This document shows, piece after piece, positions 44,460-52,724 of a stretch of DNA of 64,000 nt. A program made the position numbers and the translations under genes. A model generated the notes under the pieces. It saw only the letters and a program-made list of their open reading frames with translations. It did no database searches and was not told the origin of the DNA. The DNA is from DASXYG01 sp036502625 (lineage in GTDB: Bacteria; Actinomycetota; Actinomycetes; Streptosporangiales; Streptosporangiaceae), in contig DASXYG010000140.1 of the NCBI GenBank assembly GCA_036502625.1, forward strand, positions 1 to 64,000, given 5' to 3'. Numbering within the stretch: position 1 is the first letter of the stretch; every line of letters begins with the position of its first letter.

Positions 44460-44687
44460 TGCCCCTCCTCCGTACGGCCTCGCCCCTACGGTAGGCGCTG
44501 ACGCGGGCGCCCGGCATCAGGGTTTCCCGGCGCCAGGCGGAAGACCCGCGACGCTGACGATCGACCGGTCCGAGAAGCGGAACGCCATGACGTACGCGAT
44601 GCCCGCCGCGCCCCGGACATCCCCGGCGCCTGACCACGGCGGATATCCCGTCGACACGGCCACGGCCGGTCGCCTATCCTCCGGATC

Positions 44688-45176
44688 ATGGCGGACGGGC
44701 CCGGCACGGATCGGTGCGACTGCGGCGCGGCCGCGGGCCCGCTGGGCCGGTGCGTCGACTACTACCACGCGATCCTGGCCGAGGAGCAGTCCGATCCCGG
44801 GATGTACCAGTGGCACGCGCCGGTGGTCGCCGCGTACCTCCTGCAGCACCCGTCCAGGGCGGATGAGAGGTACCTCGACGGGCAGTTCCGCCAGCTCCAG
44901 CTCCTCCTGGACAAGGGCGTCGACGCGATGCTCCGCGTGGCCGCCCATCAGGTGGCGCGGAACCGGCACGGGTCGCGGTCGGGCTACGACATGGCGCCAT
45001 TGGCGGAGTACACGCCGCTCCCCCAAGCCGGTCCGCCCGACGGCTTCCGCGCCGCGTTCTCCGGGCTGCCGCACCGCGACGGAAGTTTCGCGACGGACGG
45101 CCACGACGCGTACGGGACCCACATCACGGCCATCGCCGCGGCGACCGTGGAGTCCTGGCGGGACGTCCGGAACTGA
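44688..45176 (+). CDS. DUF5946 family protein
   Basis: A 162-residue protein with the DUF5946 features: a Cys pair near the N-terminus (DRCDCGAAAG), then CVDYYHAILAEEQSDPGMYQWHAPVVAAYLLQHPSRA and QLQLLLDKGVDAMLRVAAH, and the end AIAAATVESWR. The conserved Cys and His suggest a metal site, but no function is known. It is alone on the plus strand; about 230 bases upstream hold only low-complexity sequence with no gene I can support. Confidence 0.75.
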   Translation: MADGPGTDRCDCGAAAGPLGRCVDYYHAILAEEQSDPGMYQWHAPVVAAYLLQHPSRADERYLDGQFRQLQLLLDKGVDAMLRVAAHQVARNRHGSRSGYDMAPLAEYTPLPQAGPPDGFRAAFSGLPHRDGSFATDGHDAYGTHITAIAAATVESWRDVRN

Positions 45177-45177
45177 C

Positions 45178-45216
45178 CGGCGGGCGCCGTCCCGGGGCCC
45201 GGGAGAGCGCCCGCCG
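45178..45216. terminator. Bidirectional hairpin between convergent genes
   Basis: CGGCGGGCGC (45178-45187) pairs with GCGCCCGCCG (45207-45216); the 19-base loop holds a second palindrome, CCCGGGGCCCGGG. It lies in the 55-base gap between the convergent DUF5946 and carboxymuconolactone-decarboxylase-like genes. Confidence 0.55.
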
Positions 45217-45231
45217 TCACGCGCGAGCCGT

Positions 45232-45591
45232 CTACTGGTGCGCGGCGTGCGCCTCCTGGGCGTTCTTGAACAGCTTCATCGCCAGCATGCCGTGCGCCGC
45301 GCCGGCGCCCGCGCGCAGCGCCGCCGTGATGTACGTCAGCTCGGCCAGCTCCTCCTCGGTCACGCCCGCGGCCACCGCCGCCTTGGTGTGGCTCTCCAGG
45401 CAGTACGCGCACTGCGTGGTCTCGGCCACGGCGAGGGCGATCATCTCGCGGTACTTCGGCGGGATGGCGCCGTCCGTACGGTTCATCACCGTGTCGGAGA
45501 ACGAGCGGTACGCCGCGAACTCCTCCGGCGCGGCCGCCCGCAGGTCACGCGCGTACTTGCGGTCGTCCGGGTCCTGGAACGCTCCGGCCAT
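45232..45591 (-). CDS. Carboxymuconolactone decarboxylase/AhpD-like protein
   Basis: A 119-residue CMD-family protein with the AhpD-type redox motif ETTQCAYCLESHTKAAV (Cys-x2-Cys-x3-His), so it is more likely a peroxidase or thiol-redox protein than a true decarboxylase. The end HGMLAMKLFKNAQEAHAAH is typical of trimeric members. It is the last gene of the minus-strand ABC/CoA-transferase operon, 14 bases after the binding protein gene. ATG follows GGGGAGCACAGGAA. Confidence 0.85.
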   Translation of the reverse strand: MAGAFQDPDDRKYARDLRAAAPEEFAAYRSFSDTVMNRTDGAIPPKYREMIALAVAETTQCAYCLESHTKAAVAAGVTEEELAELTYITAALRAGAGAAHGMLAMKLFKNAQEAHAAHQ

Positions 45592-45605
45592 TTCCTGTGC
45601 TCCCC

Positions 45606-46697
45606 TTACTTTCCGTACTGCTCGGCCTGCTTCTTCACCGCGGCGGCGCCGTAGTCGCCGGCGTCCTTCGCGGCGCTGAGGTCCACCACGTCGCCGGCGC
45701 TGACCTTCTGCTTGATCAGCCCGGTCTTGAGGAAGAAGTCGATGGACCGCTGCACGGTGGCGGTGTCCATGTAGCCGGGCGGGTTGCCGCCCGAGGTCCG
45801 CGCGTCGGACTTGTACCGGTCGGCGACGATCGGCAGCGACTGCTTGATCGCCTCCTTCTCCGACAGGCCGTTCGGCTTCTGGTCCGGGTGGGCCTTCCAG
45901 TGGATCTTCAGCGCGGCGGTCGGGTTGGTCGCGCCGAAGAGCTGCCCCTGGTTGTAGCACTTCAGGAACTTCACGACCTCGTCGCGGTGGTCGGCGAGGA
46001 ACTTCTTCGTGGTGGCCAGGCCGATCGTGCCGGGGAGCTGGTCAAGCGCGCTGGGCAGCGGCCGCATCTTCTCGCCGAGGAGCTGCTGCATGACGCCGCT
46101 CGGCCCCTCGTACGAGGCGTACGCGTCGATGTCGTGCTTCTTCATCGCGTTCGCCGCCTGCGCGCCGACGCCCACCGACAGCCACTTCACGTCGGAGTCG
46201 GGGTTCATGCCGCCGGCGGACATCCCGGCACGGCCGAACAGGTACGACGCGGACGACAGGCTCTGCGCCCCGACCGTCTTGCCCTTGAGCTGCTTCAGGG
46301 TCGTGATGGGGCTGGAGTCCGGTACGTACGTGTGCCAGATGTTGCCGACGCCGAGGCTGATCACGCGGACCTCGGGGTGCTTGGCGGCGACCTGGTAGAA
46401 CGCCGACGACCCGCCGTTGACCACGTTGACCTGGCCGGTGAGCAGCGCCTGGAGGCTGGCCACCGCGCCCTGCGTGGGCTGTTCCTTCAGCGAGAGCCCG
46501 GCCTTCTTGCAGTAGCCCATGGTGTCCAGCACGGAGGTGTACGGCGCCGTGCCGATCTGGAGCTGCGGGTCGCCGATGCCGAACACGATCTCGTTGCTCT
46601 TGGCGTCGCTGCCGCCGCCACCGCACCCGGTGGCCAGCAGCCCGACGAGCCCGGCCAGCGCGGCCGAGGACAGGGCGTAGCGCCGCTTGAGTTTCAC
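45606..46697 (-). CDS. NitT/TauT-type ABC transporter substrate-binding lipoprotein
   Basis: A 363-residue exported binding protein. The signal ends with lipobox LLATGC. Family pattern: IVFGIGDPQLQIGTAPYTSVL, QGAVASLQALLTGQVNVVNGGSSAFYQVAAKHPEVRVISLG (read in pieces), TTLKQLKGKTVGAQSLSSASYLFGRAGM, as in SsuA/TauA/NMT1 proteins. Its permease and ATPase lie at the other end of the same operon, with CoA-transferase and enoyl-CoA hydratase genes between. The cargo is probably an organic acid rather than a sulfonate. GTG start after GGAGAACA. Confidence 0.88.
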   Translation of the reverse strand: MKLKRRYALSSAALAGLVGLLATGCGGGGSDAKSNEIVFGIGDPQLQIGTAPYTSVLDTMGYCKKAGLSLKEQPTQGAVASLQALLTGQVNVVNGGSSAFYQVAAKHPEVRVISLGVGNIWHTYVPDSSPITTLKQLKGKTVGAQSLSSASYLFGRAGMSAGGMNPDSDVKWLSVGVGAQAANAMKKHDIDAYASYEGPSGVMQQLLGEKMRPLPSALDQLPGTIGLATTKKFLADHRDEVVKFLKCYNQGQLFGATNPTAALKIHWKAHPDQKPNGLSEKEAIKQSLPIVADRYKSDARTSGGNPPGYMDTATVQRSIDFFLKTGLIKQKVSAGDVVDLSAAKDAGDYGAAAVKKQAEQYGK

Positions 46698-46713
46698 TGC
46701 TGTTCTCCTACTT

Positions 46714-47454
46714 TCAGACGCCGCGGAACTTCGGCGGACGCTTCTCCTTGAAGGCGGCGGCGCCTTCCTTGCGGTCTTCGCTGCCGCCGATGACGGCGAG
46801 GTCGCGGCGGACGATGGCGGCGTCCTCGGCGGGGCTGCGGGTGACGACGTCGCGGCTGAAGCGCTTCATCTGCGCCAGCACCAGCGGCGCCTGCCCGGCG
46901 AGCACCTTGGCGATGCGCAGCGCCTCGCCGACGTGCGCGCCCGGCTCGACGAGCTTGTTGACCATGCCGACCTCGTACGCGCGCGCCGCGGTGATCGGCT
47001 CGCCGAGCATCAGGAACTCCATGGCCACCTTGTGCGGGATGCGGGAGGCGACGCTCGCGCCGATGCCGCCGAAGATCCCGGCCCGCGCCTCCGGGTAGAG
47101 GAACTGCGCGTCCGTGGTGGCCACGGCCATGTCGCAGTTCTGTACGAGCACCCAGCCGCCGCCCACGCAGTGGCCCTGCACCGCGGCGACGACCGGCTTG
47201 TCCAGCTCCACCCCGATGTCGGGCACGCCGCGCGACATGTCGGCCGGCGGCGCGGTCAGGTCGGCGCCCGCGCAGAACGCCCGGTCGCCCGCGGCGGCCA
47301 GCACGGCGGCGCGCTCGTCGCCGTCGCGGAACCGGATCCACGCGTCGCGCAGCCCCTCGATCACGTCGTCGTTGAGCGCGTTCAGCCGCTCGGGACGGTT
47401 GATCCTGATCAGCGCGACGCCGTCGTCGGCGTCGTAGGAGACGAGGTCGGACAC
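46714..47454 (-). CDS. Enoyl-CoA hydratase/isomerase family protein
   Basis: A 246-residue crotonase-fold protein. The oxyanion-hole regions are AFCAGADLT and QGHCVGGGWVLVQNCDMAVAT, and PEARAGIFGGIGASVASRIP follows. At the two usual Glu positions, one is replaced (GGGWVLVQNCD has Gln-Asn) while PEARAGI keeps Glu, so activity may be isomerase-, decarboxylase- or hydrolase-like rather than plain hydration. GTG start. It lies five bases after the CaiB gene in the ABC operon and acts on the CoA thioester formed there. Confidence 0.82.
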   Translation of the reverse strand: MSDLVSYDADDGVALIRINRPERLNALNDDVIEGLRDAWIRFRDGDERAAVLAAAGDRAFCAGADLTAPPADMSRGVPDIGVELDKPVVAAVQGHCVGGGWVLVQNCDMAVATTDAQFLYPEARAGIFGGIGASVASRIPHKVAMEFLMLGEPITAARAYEVGMVNKLVEPGAHVGEALRIAKVLAGQAPLVLAQMKRFSRDVVTRSPAEDAAIVRRDLAVIGGSEDRKEGAAAFKEKRPPKFRGV

Positions 47455-47459
47455 GGGTG

Positions 47460-48722
47460 TCAGCCTTCCTGTCGGGGGTCGTCGGGGCGGGGGGCGATGA
47501 CGCCGTCGGCGCGCAGCTCGGCGATCGCCGCGGCGTCCAGGCCGCAGACGCGGGTGAGCACGTCGTCGTCGTGCTCGCCGAACCGCGGCGCGGGGGTGCG
47601 GCCGCCGAGCCTCTCGCCGTTCATCCGGAACGGCAGGCCCGGGTACTCGTGCCGGCCGGTGCTCGGGTGGTCGAGCTCGGCGAAGAAGCCGGCCGCGCGC
47701 AGGTGCCGGTCGGCGACGAGGTCGGCGCCGTCGGCGACGAGCGCGGCCGGAACCCCGGCCGCCTGCAACCGTGCGACCAGGCCGGACGCGTCCGTGTACG
47801 GCGCCACCCAGGCGGCGGTGACCTCCTCGACGCGGTCCAGTCCGGCGCGGCGCGCCTTGTGCGTGCCGAACTCCGCCACCGCCGGGTCCGCGGCGACGTT
47901 GAGCACGTCCGCGAGCGCGGTCCACTGCGCGTCGTCGTCGACGGCGATGGCCACCCAGTGGTCGCCGGCCCGGTAGACGCCGTGCGGCGCGTGGTCCGGC
48001 GAGCCGTTGCGGCGCTGCGGCTCCGGCCGGCCCAGGCTCTCGGCCAGGAAGTACTCGCCGAACATGGACAGCATCGCGTCGCGCTGCGCGATCTCCAGGT
48101 GGCATCCCTCGCCCGTACGGCGCCAGCTCGCCACCGCCGCGCTCACCGCGGCCGCCGCGGAGATCCCGGCGACCGCGTCGCCGAGCGCGTAGCCGGTGAG
48201 CAGCGGCGGGCCGTCGCCGCCGGTCACCGCCGCGGCGCCGCTGTTGGCCTCGAACTGCGCGCCGTACGCCTGCATGCCGGCCATCGGGCCGTCGGCGCCG
48301 TAGCCGGGCATCTCCGCGTAGATGATGTCCGGCCGCACGGCGCGAAGGTCGTCCTCGCCCATTCCGATGCGGGCCAGCACGCCGGGCCGGTAGTTGGCGA
48401 TGAACACGTGGCTGGTCGCGGCGATCTTGTGCACGAGGGCGAGGCCGCGCGGGTCCTTGATGTCGACGGTGACGCCGTACTTGTCGGTGTTCTGCGTGTT
48501 GAACCAGGCGTTGCGGTTGGCGGAGTCGGCACCGGGGGTGAACTCCGGGTAGCGGCTGAGCACGCCGACCGCGCGCACGCCGCGCAGCATGTCCGGCCGC
48601 TTGGGCCCCTCCACCTTGATGACCTCGGCGCCGAGCGCGGCCAGCGTCCGCGTGCCCATCGGCCCCGACCAGACGTGCGTGAAGTCGAGGACCCGGATCC
48701 CGTTCAGCGGCCCCGTACTCAC
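47460..48722 (-). CDS. CaiB/BaiF CoA-transferase, catalytic-type subunit
   Basis: A 420-residue class III CoA-transferase: VLDFTHVWSGPMGTRTLAALGAEVIKVE, TDKYGVTVDIKDPRG, IIYAEMPGYGADGP and the catalytic Asp182 in TGYALGDAVAGI. The 349-residue CaiB-like gene just upstream overlaps it (four bases) and lacks that Asp, so the pair resembles heteromeric enzymes such as benzylsuccinate CoA-transferase BbsEF. The substrate is presumably the acid imported by the operon's ABC transporter. GTG start. Confidence 0.86.
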   Translation of the reverse strand: MSTGPLNGIRVLDFTHVWSGPMGTRTLAALGAEVIKVEGPKRPDMLRGVRAVGVLSRYPEFTPGADSANRNAWFNTQNTDKYGVTVDIKDPRGLALVHKIAATSHVFIANYRPGVLARIGMGEDDLRAVRPDIIYAEMPGYGADGPMAGMQAYGAQFEANSGAAAVTGGDGPPLLTGYALGDAVAGISAAAAVSAAVASWRRTGEGCHLEIAQRDAMLSMFGEYFLAESLGRPEPQRRNGSPDHAPHGVYRAGDHWVAIAVDDDAQWTALADVLNVAADPAVAEFGTHKARRAGLDRVEEVTAAWVAPYTDASGLVARLQAAGVPAALVADGADLVADRHLRAAGFFAELDHPSTGRHEYPGLPFRMNGERLGGRTPAPRFGEHDDDVLTRVCGLDAAAIAELRADGVIAPRPDDPRQEG

Positions 48723-49768
48723 GCGTTCTCCTTCGCGGCGATGCCGGCGGTGCGCCAGCGGTTCACGACGTACGGCTCGCGCGGGGCGCGGCCGGTGCCG
48801 ACGCCGGGCACCTCGACCGGCTCCCAGCCGTCGCGCAGCGCCAACTGCTCGTCGCCGAGCACGTCGGCGAGGCCCACGGCCGGGCAGATCGCCACGTTCG
48901 CCCGGTCGGCGGCGGCCACCACCTCGGCGACCGTGCGCGCGCCGCACCAGTCGGCGAACATCCGGCCGAGCTCGGCCTCGTTGCGGAACCGCGCGCCCGG
49001 CGTGGCGAACCGGGCGTCGCCGTCGAGCTCGGGGCGTTCGAACATGGCCACGATGTCCGTCCACGGGCCGCCCGCGTAGATCACCACGTAGCCGTCGCGG
49101 CAGGCGCCGGTGTAGCGCGGCCCCGACTGCTCCACGGTGGACAGCGACCCGTTGTAGACGTACTGCGTGGTGAGGTACGGCAGCACCGACGCGACGGTCT
49201 CCATGGCCGAGACCCGGATCGCGGGCACGCGCGGCTCGCCCGGCCCCGGCTCGCCGCCGAGCGCCGCGCACGCCGCGGTGAACAGGTACAGCCCGGCGAG
49301 CATCTCGTAGCGGTGGCCGAACCCGAAGACGGGCTCGCCGTCCGGCGCGCGGGTGTAGCCGGTGGCGCCGCCGGCGGAGGCGAACACCAGCTCGGTGCCC
49401 CTCCAGTCGCGGTACGGGCCGGTCTCGCCGAACGGGTCGACGGTCGCGGTGACGGCGCCGTCGCGCAGGTGCCCGGCGAGATCCGCCCACGGGAGGTCCG
49501 GGTCGCCGATGACCGCGTCGTACGCGCCGGCCGCCGCCTGGAGGCCCGCGAGGTCGCGGCCGCCGCGGGTGCGGTTCTTGCCCGCGTGCAGGTACGCGTC
49601 GAGGTAGACGGCCCAGCCGGACGGCGGCTCGTCGCCGTCGATCCGGTCGACGTCCGCGCCGCACTTCGCGAACTGGAGCGCGCAGTACGCCCCGGCGACG
49701 TCGGTGGTGAGGTCGAGCACGCGGATTCCGGACAGCAGCCGTGGGGCCTCGGGTGACGCAGGGGGCAC
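48719..49768 (-). CDS. CaiB-like protein with Glu in place of the catalytic Asp
   Basis: A 349-residue CaiB-fold protein, shorter than the family norm of about 400. RLLSGIRVLDLTTDVAGAYCALQFAKCGADVDRID marks the N-terminus (in pieces), but the usual NRNKRS segment is replaced by AGKNRTRGG and the catalytic position reads GFGHRYEMLAGLYLF, giving Glu155 for Asp. It is likely a non-catalytic or altered subunit working with the 420-residue CaiB gene that overlaps it, as BbsE does with BbsF. GTG start two bases after the permease gene, with GGAGG before it. Confidence 0.78.
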   Translation of the reverse strand: MPPASPEAPRLLSGIRVLDLTTDVAGAYCALQFAKCGADVDRIDGDEPPSGWAVYLDAYLHAGKNRTRGGRDLAGLQAAAGAYDAVIGDPDLPWADLAGHLRDGAVTATVDPFGETGPYRDWRGTELVFASAGGATGYTRAPDGEPVFGFGHRYEMLAGLYLFTAACAALGGEPGPGEPRVPAIRVSAMETVASVLPYLTTQYVYNGSLSTVEQSGPRYTGACRDGYVVIYAGGPWTDIVAMFERPELDGDARFATPGARFRNEAELGRMFADWCGARTVAEVVAAADRANVAICPAVGLADVLGDEQLALRDGWEPVEVPGVGTGRAPREPYVVNRWRTAGIAAKENA

Positions 49769-49770
49769 GG

Positions 49771-50607
49771 TCAATCCTCCTCGAAGACGAGCCAGGACTT
49801 CAGCGCGACCATCACGAAGTGCAGTGCGATGCCGAGCGCGCCGAGAATGATGAGCACCGCGTACACCGACGCGGTGTCGCCGAACGCGGTGCTCTGCTGG
49901 ATGCGGTAGCCGAGGCCGGACTTCGACCCCACGAACTCGCCGACGATCGTGCCGAGCAGCGCGACGACGAGCGCGACGTCCATGGCCGCGAAGATGTACG
50001 GCTTGGCGTTCGGCAGCCGGAGGTACCACAGCTCCTGGAGCCAGTTCGCGCCGCAGGAGCGGATCAGCCGCCGCTCGTTGCCGTTGATCCGCGACAGCCC
50101 GGTGATCGTGTTGGTGAACACCGGGAAGAAGGCGAGCAGCGCGCTGATCACGATCTTCGGGGCGGCGCCGTAGCCGAGCCAGGCGACCAGCAGCGGCGCG
50201 ACGGCGATCTTCGGGAACGTCTGCATGAACAGGACGTACGGGTAGACCGCCTTGCGCAGCACGTCCACGTACGCGAACACGGCTCCGACGACCATCGCGG
50301 CGACGACCCCGATGGCGAAGCCGATCACGGTTTCGGACAGCGTCACCCAGATGTCCGGCCACCACGAGCCCTGCGCGGTGGCGAACCCGTTCTTCAGCGA
50401 CGCGAACACGTCCGCGGGCGGCGGCAGGACCAGCGAGGACGTCCACTCCTGGGTGACCGCGAGCTGCCAGACGCCGACGATCACGACGAGCAGCACCACC
50501 GCGAGCACCGCCGCGATCCAGTTCCGCCGGTCCTTCGGCAGGCCCGCCGGGTCGGTACCGGCGGGGGCCACGGTGCCGGTCTCGTCCACGAGCTGGCTAT
50601 CGGGCAT
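49771..50607 (-). CDS. NitT/TauT-type ABC transporter permease
   Basis: A 278-residue inner-membrane permease with about six helices. The ATPase-contact loop reads LSRINGNERRLIRSCGANWLQELWYLRLPNAKPYI (in pieces), with the G near the EAA position conserved; TFPKIAVAPLLVAWLGYG is typical of SsuC/TauC proteins. It overlaps the ATPase gene by 11 bases and precedes the CaiB-like gene by two bases. The 35 N-terminal residues are cytoplasmic. Confidence 0.9.
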   Translation of the reverse strand: MPDSQLVDETGTVAPAGTDPAGLPKDRRNWIAAVLAVVLLVVIVGVWQLAVTQEWTSSLVLPPPADVFASLKNGFATAQGSWWPDIWVTLSETVIGFAIGVVAAMVVGAVFAYVDVLRKAVYPYVLFMQTFPKIAVAPLLVAWLGYGAAPKIVISALLAFFPVFTNTITGLSRINGNERRLIRSCGANWLQELWYLRLPNAKPYIFAAMDVALVVALLGTIVGEFVGSKSGLGYRIQQSTAFGDTASVYAVLIILGALGIALHFVMVALKSWLVFEED

Positions 50608-51430
50608 CGCCGGCCTCCTGGCGGTCGGAGCTCTCGTCGGAGGTGTGGTCGAGCAGGGCGCGGGTGTCGCGGACGCGGCGGAAGTAGTCCTCGTCGCCGC
50701 GGATCGCGGGCGTGCGCGGCCGGGCCAGCGGCACGTCGGTGACCTCGATGAGCCGGCCGGGGCGCGGCGCCATGATCGCGACGCGGTCGGAGAGGTAGAC
50801 GGCCTCGGAGATGTTGTGCGTGACGAACACGACGGTCATCTCGCGGCCGGACCACAGCCGCAGCAGCTCGTCGTTCAGCTTCTCCCGGGTGAACTCGTCG
50901 AGCGCGGCGAACGGCTCGTCCATCAGCAGCAGGTCCGGCTGGCTGACCAGGGAGCGCGCGATCGCGGCGCGCTGCTGCATGCCGCCGGACAGCTCGTGCG
51001 GGTAGTGCTTCTTGAACGACGCGAGCCCGGTCAGCTCGAGGAGCTCCTCGGCGCGGGTGCGCGCGGCGGCGTCGAGCCTGCCCATGATCTTGGAAGGGAG
51101 GATGACGTTGTCCCACACGGTGCGCCAGCGCAGCAGGGTGGGCTGCTGGAACGCGACGCTGATGCGCGGGTCGCCGGCGCGTACGGGGGCGCCGTCGAGG
51201 CTGACCGTGCCGCCGGACGCGTCGAGCAGCCCCGCCATGATCATCAGCAGCGTGGTCTTCCCGCAGCCCGAGGGGCCGACGAGGCTCAGGAACTCGCCGC
51301 GGCGGAGGTCGAGGCGTACGGGGCGGAGCGCGTGGACGGGCGCGCCGCCCTTCTTGAGGTACGTCTTCTCGACGCCGTCGACGAGGACGTGCGCGGGGCC
51401 GTCGGCCCCGGCCGGCGTTGAGCCGTTCAT
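50597..51430 (-). CDS. NitT/TauT-type ABC transporter ATPase
   Basis: A 277-residue ATPase: Walker A LVGPSGCGKTT, Q-loop VAFQQPTLLRW, signature LSGGMQQRAAIARSL, Walker B LLLMDEPFAALD and switch VTHNISEA, all intact. First gene of the seven-gene minus-strand operon. The ATG at 51430 is chosen because GGAG lies seven bases upstream; a GTG at 51466 in frame is possible and adds 12 residues. It powers uptake through the permease encoded next. Confidence 0.9.
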   Translation of the reverse strand: MNGSTPAGADGPAHVLVDGVEKTYLKKGGAPVHALRPVRLDLRRGEFLSLVGPSGCGKTTLLMIMAGLLDASGGTVSLDGAPVRAGDPRISVAFQQPTLLRWRTVWDNVILPSKIMGRLDAAARTRAEELLELTGLASFKKHYPHELSGGMQQRAAIARSLVSQPDLLLMDEPFAALDEFTREKLNDELLRLWSGREMTVVFVTHNISEAVYLSDRVAIMAPRPGRLIEVTDVPLARPRTPAIRGDEDYFRRVRDTRALLDHTSDESSDRQEAGDAR

Positions 51431-51531
51431 CGGCACTCCGCTTTCGTCGTCATTGGTCACGGGCACCCCCGAGGGCTTCGGGGGACCATCGGGCGTCCCA
51501 GAATGTGAAACGGCCCGATGAATTCCGCACC

Positions 51532-51558
51532 ATCTTAGTGGACAATACGGACTGTCAA
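51532..51558 (-). promoter_or_regulatory. Candidate promoter of the ABC/CoA-transferase operon
   Basis: On the minus strand TTGACA (51558-51553) and TAAGAT (51537-51532) are separated by 15 bases, about 100 bases upstream of the ATPase start. The spacer includes GTCC and GGAC repeats (GGACAATACGGACTGTC), which may be a regulator site. No regulator gene is adjacent. Confidence 0.4.
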
Positions 51559-51681
51559 CAACGCAGGTCTTAGACGGACCCTAATACGACGGGCCAGCAC
51601 ATACCAGTAGCCGCCGACCTGCGGACGGCATTCCCGCGCCGATCAACGTCTCATTATTTGGAACGCGCGTGGCGCCCTGGG

Positions 51682-52437
51682 TCAGCCGGCGATGTGCACG
51701 GCGAGCGTCGTGACGACGGCCGCCATGACGACGGCGAGGGCCGGACGCGAGACGAGCGCGCGCATTCCGCGCGCGTGGTGGAAGGCGCTGCGGAGGCTCA
51801 CCCGGGCGGCCTGCGCGATGATCCCGGCGGCGAACCCGAGCAGCAGTGGGCCGACCGCGTCCGGCAGCGGGAACGCGGCGGTGACCAGCACGCCCACCAC
51901 CGGGCCGAGGCACATCACGGCGAGCCACGCCGCCATGCGCCGCCCGTCGCGCGACCGCAGCAGCGCCCCGACGGCCAGCCCCTCGCCGAGCGCGTGCACG
52001 GCCAGCGCGACGGCCACGGTCACCGAGCCGCCGAGCGCGAGCGCGGCGCCTTCGAGGAACCGGTGCCCGGCCAGCGCGGACGCCGCGCCCACGCCGCTGA
52101 CGTGCTCCTCGTCGGCCTCGCACGCGCAGCCGTAGCGGCTGACCACGGCGGCGAGCGCGAACGCGGCGGCCGCGGCGACGAGCGTGAGCCACGGCCACAG
52201 GCCGGCCTCGGACGCGTCGGACCAGGCGTCCGGCAGGAGGTGCACCCCGGCGATGACCAGCAGCGCGCCGGCCGCGGCGCCGAACCACACGGCCTGCGCG
52301 CCCGGCCCGCGGCGCGCCAGCCACGCGCCGGCCAGCGTCGCGAGGGCCACCATCACCGCTCCGGCGACCACCGGGGCGCCGAGTCCGTGCGCGATGCCGT
52401 GCGCGTCCCCGTGCGCGATGACGCCGAACGGTGACAT
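51682..52437 (-). CDS. ZIP-family metal transporter-like membrane protein
   Basis: A 251-residue protein with seven or eight hydrophobic segments. AGVHLLPDAWSDA and, in a later helix, AVHALGEGLAVGALL match the ZIP motifs that bind Zn in TM4-5 (His and Glu of HxxxE); RFLEGAALALGGS adds a second acidic/His-like site. A cytoplasmic loop has GCACEADEEHVSG with two Cys and several acids, a possible metal sensor. The initial residues are His-rich (AHGDAHGIAHG). It is divergent from the tiny CXC-rich gene at 52598, supporting a role in divalent metal balance. Confidence 0.8.
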   Translation of the reverse strand: MSPFGVIAHGDAHGIAHGLGAPVVAGAVMVALATLAGAWLARRGPGAQAVWFGAAAGALLVIAGVHLLPDAWSDASEAGLWPWLTLVAAAAAFALAAVVSRYGCACEADEEHVSGVGAASALAGHRFLEGAALALGGSVTVAVALAVHALGEGLAVGALLRSRDGRRMAAWLAVMCLGPVVGVLVTAAFPLPDAVGPLLLGFAAGIIAQAARVSLRSAFHHARGMRALVSRPALAVVMAAVVTTLAVHIAG

Positions 52438-52597
52438 GGGCCCTCCCGTGGTCGCCTCTGAACAGACAGTGACCCACGGTCGAGGGGGCGTCAATACGCC
52501 CGTGCGCGCGGGCGAGGGAGTTGTGGACCCGCGACGTATGTACGCGGCGTCGGCGGATCCGTACGTTACGTGGTAGTCGAACCCGAGGAGGGGCGTC

Positions 52598-52672
52598 ATG
52601 CGTAACTGCTCGTGCGGCCACGGCTCGTCGTGTAGCTGCCCGCGCGGTTGTAGCTGCGGCTGCAACGGCTGA
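52598..52672 (+). CDS. 24-residue CXC-rich micropeptide, candidate metallothionein-like peptide
   Basis: A very small ORF with a strong ribosome site (GAGGAGGGG, six to seven bases before the ATG). The 24-residue product has Cys at positions 4, 6, 12, 14, 18, 20 and 22, arranged as CxC, CxC and CxCxC, plus His8, four Ser and six Gly, and nothing hydrophobic. Such CxC spacing is the hallmark of metallothioneins, though known bacterial ones are about twice as long. It is divergent from the ZIP-type transporter gene, 160 bases away, and is followed by a perfect 32-base palindrome. Codons are genuine coding choices. Not proven to be expressed. Confidence 0.6.
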   Translation: MRNCSCGHGSSCSCPRGCSCGCNG

Positions 52673-52682
52673 CCGGAACCGA

Positions 52683-52714
52683 ACGCGACCCGCGGCGCGC
52701 GCCGCGGGTCGCGT
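52683..52714. terminator. Perfect 32-base GC palindrome between convergent genes
   Basis: A 14-base arm (52683-52696) is followed by GCGC and its exact complement (52701-52714). It starts 10 bases after the micropeptide stop and ends 10 bases before the stop of the convergent gene. No T tail is present, but the hairpin would be extremely stable and could end transcription from both sides. Confidence 0.6.
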
Positions 52715-52724
52715 CGTCGTACGG

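Noticed and set aside
44460..44687. Possible small gene in the gap before the DUF5946 gene
   Set aside because: Frames here lack a ribosome site and any recognisable pattern, and the longest run into neighbouring genes on the wrong strand.
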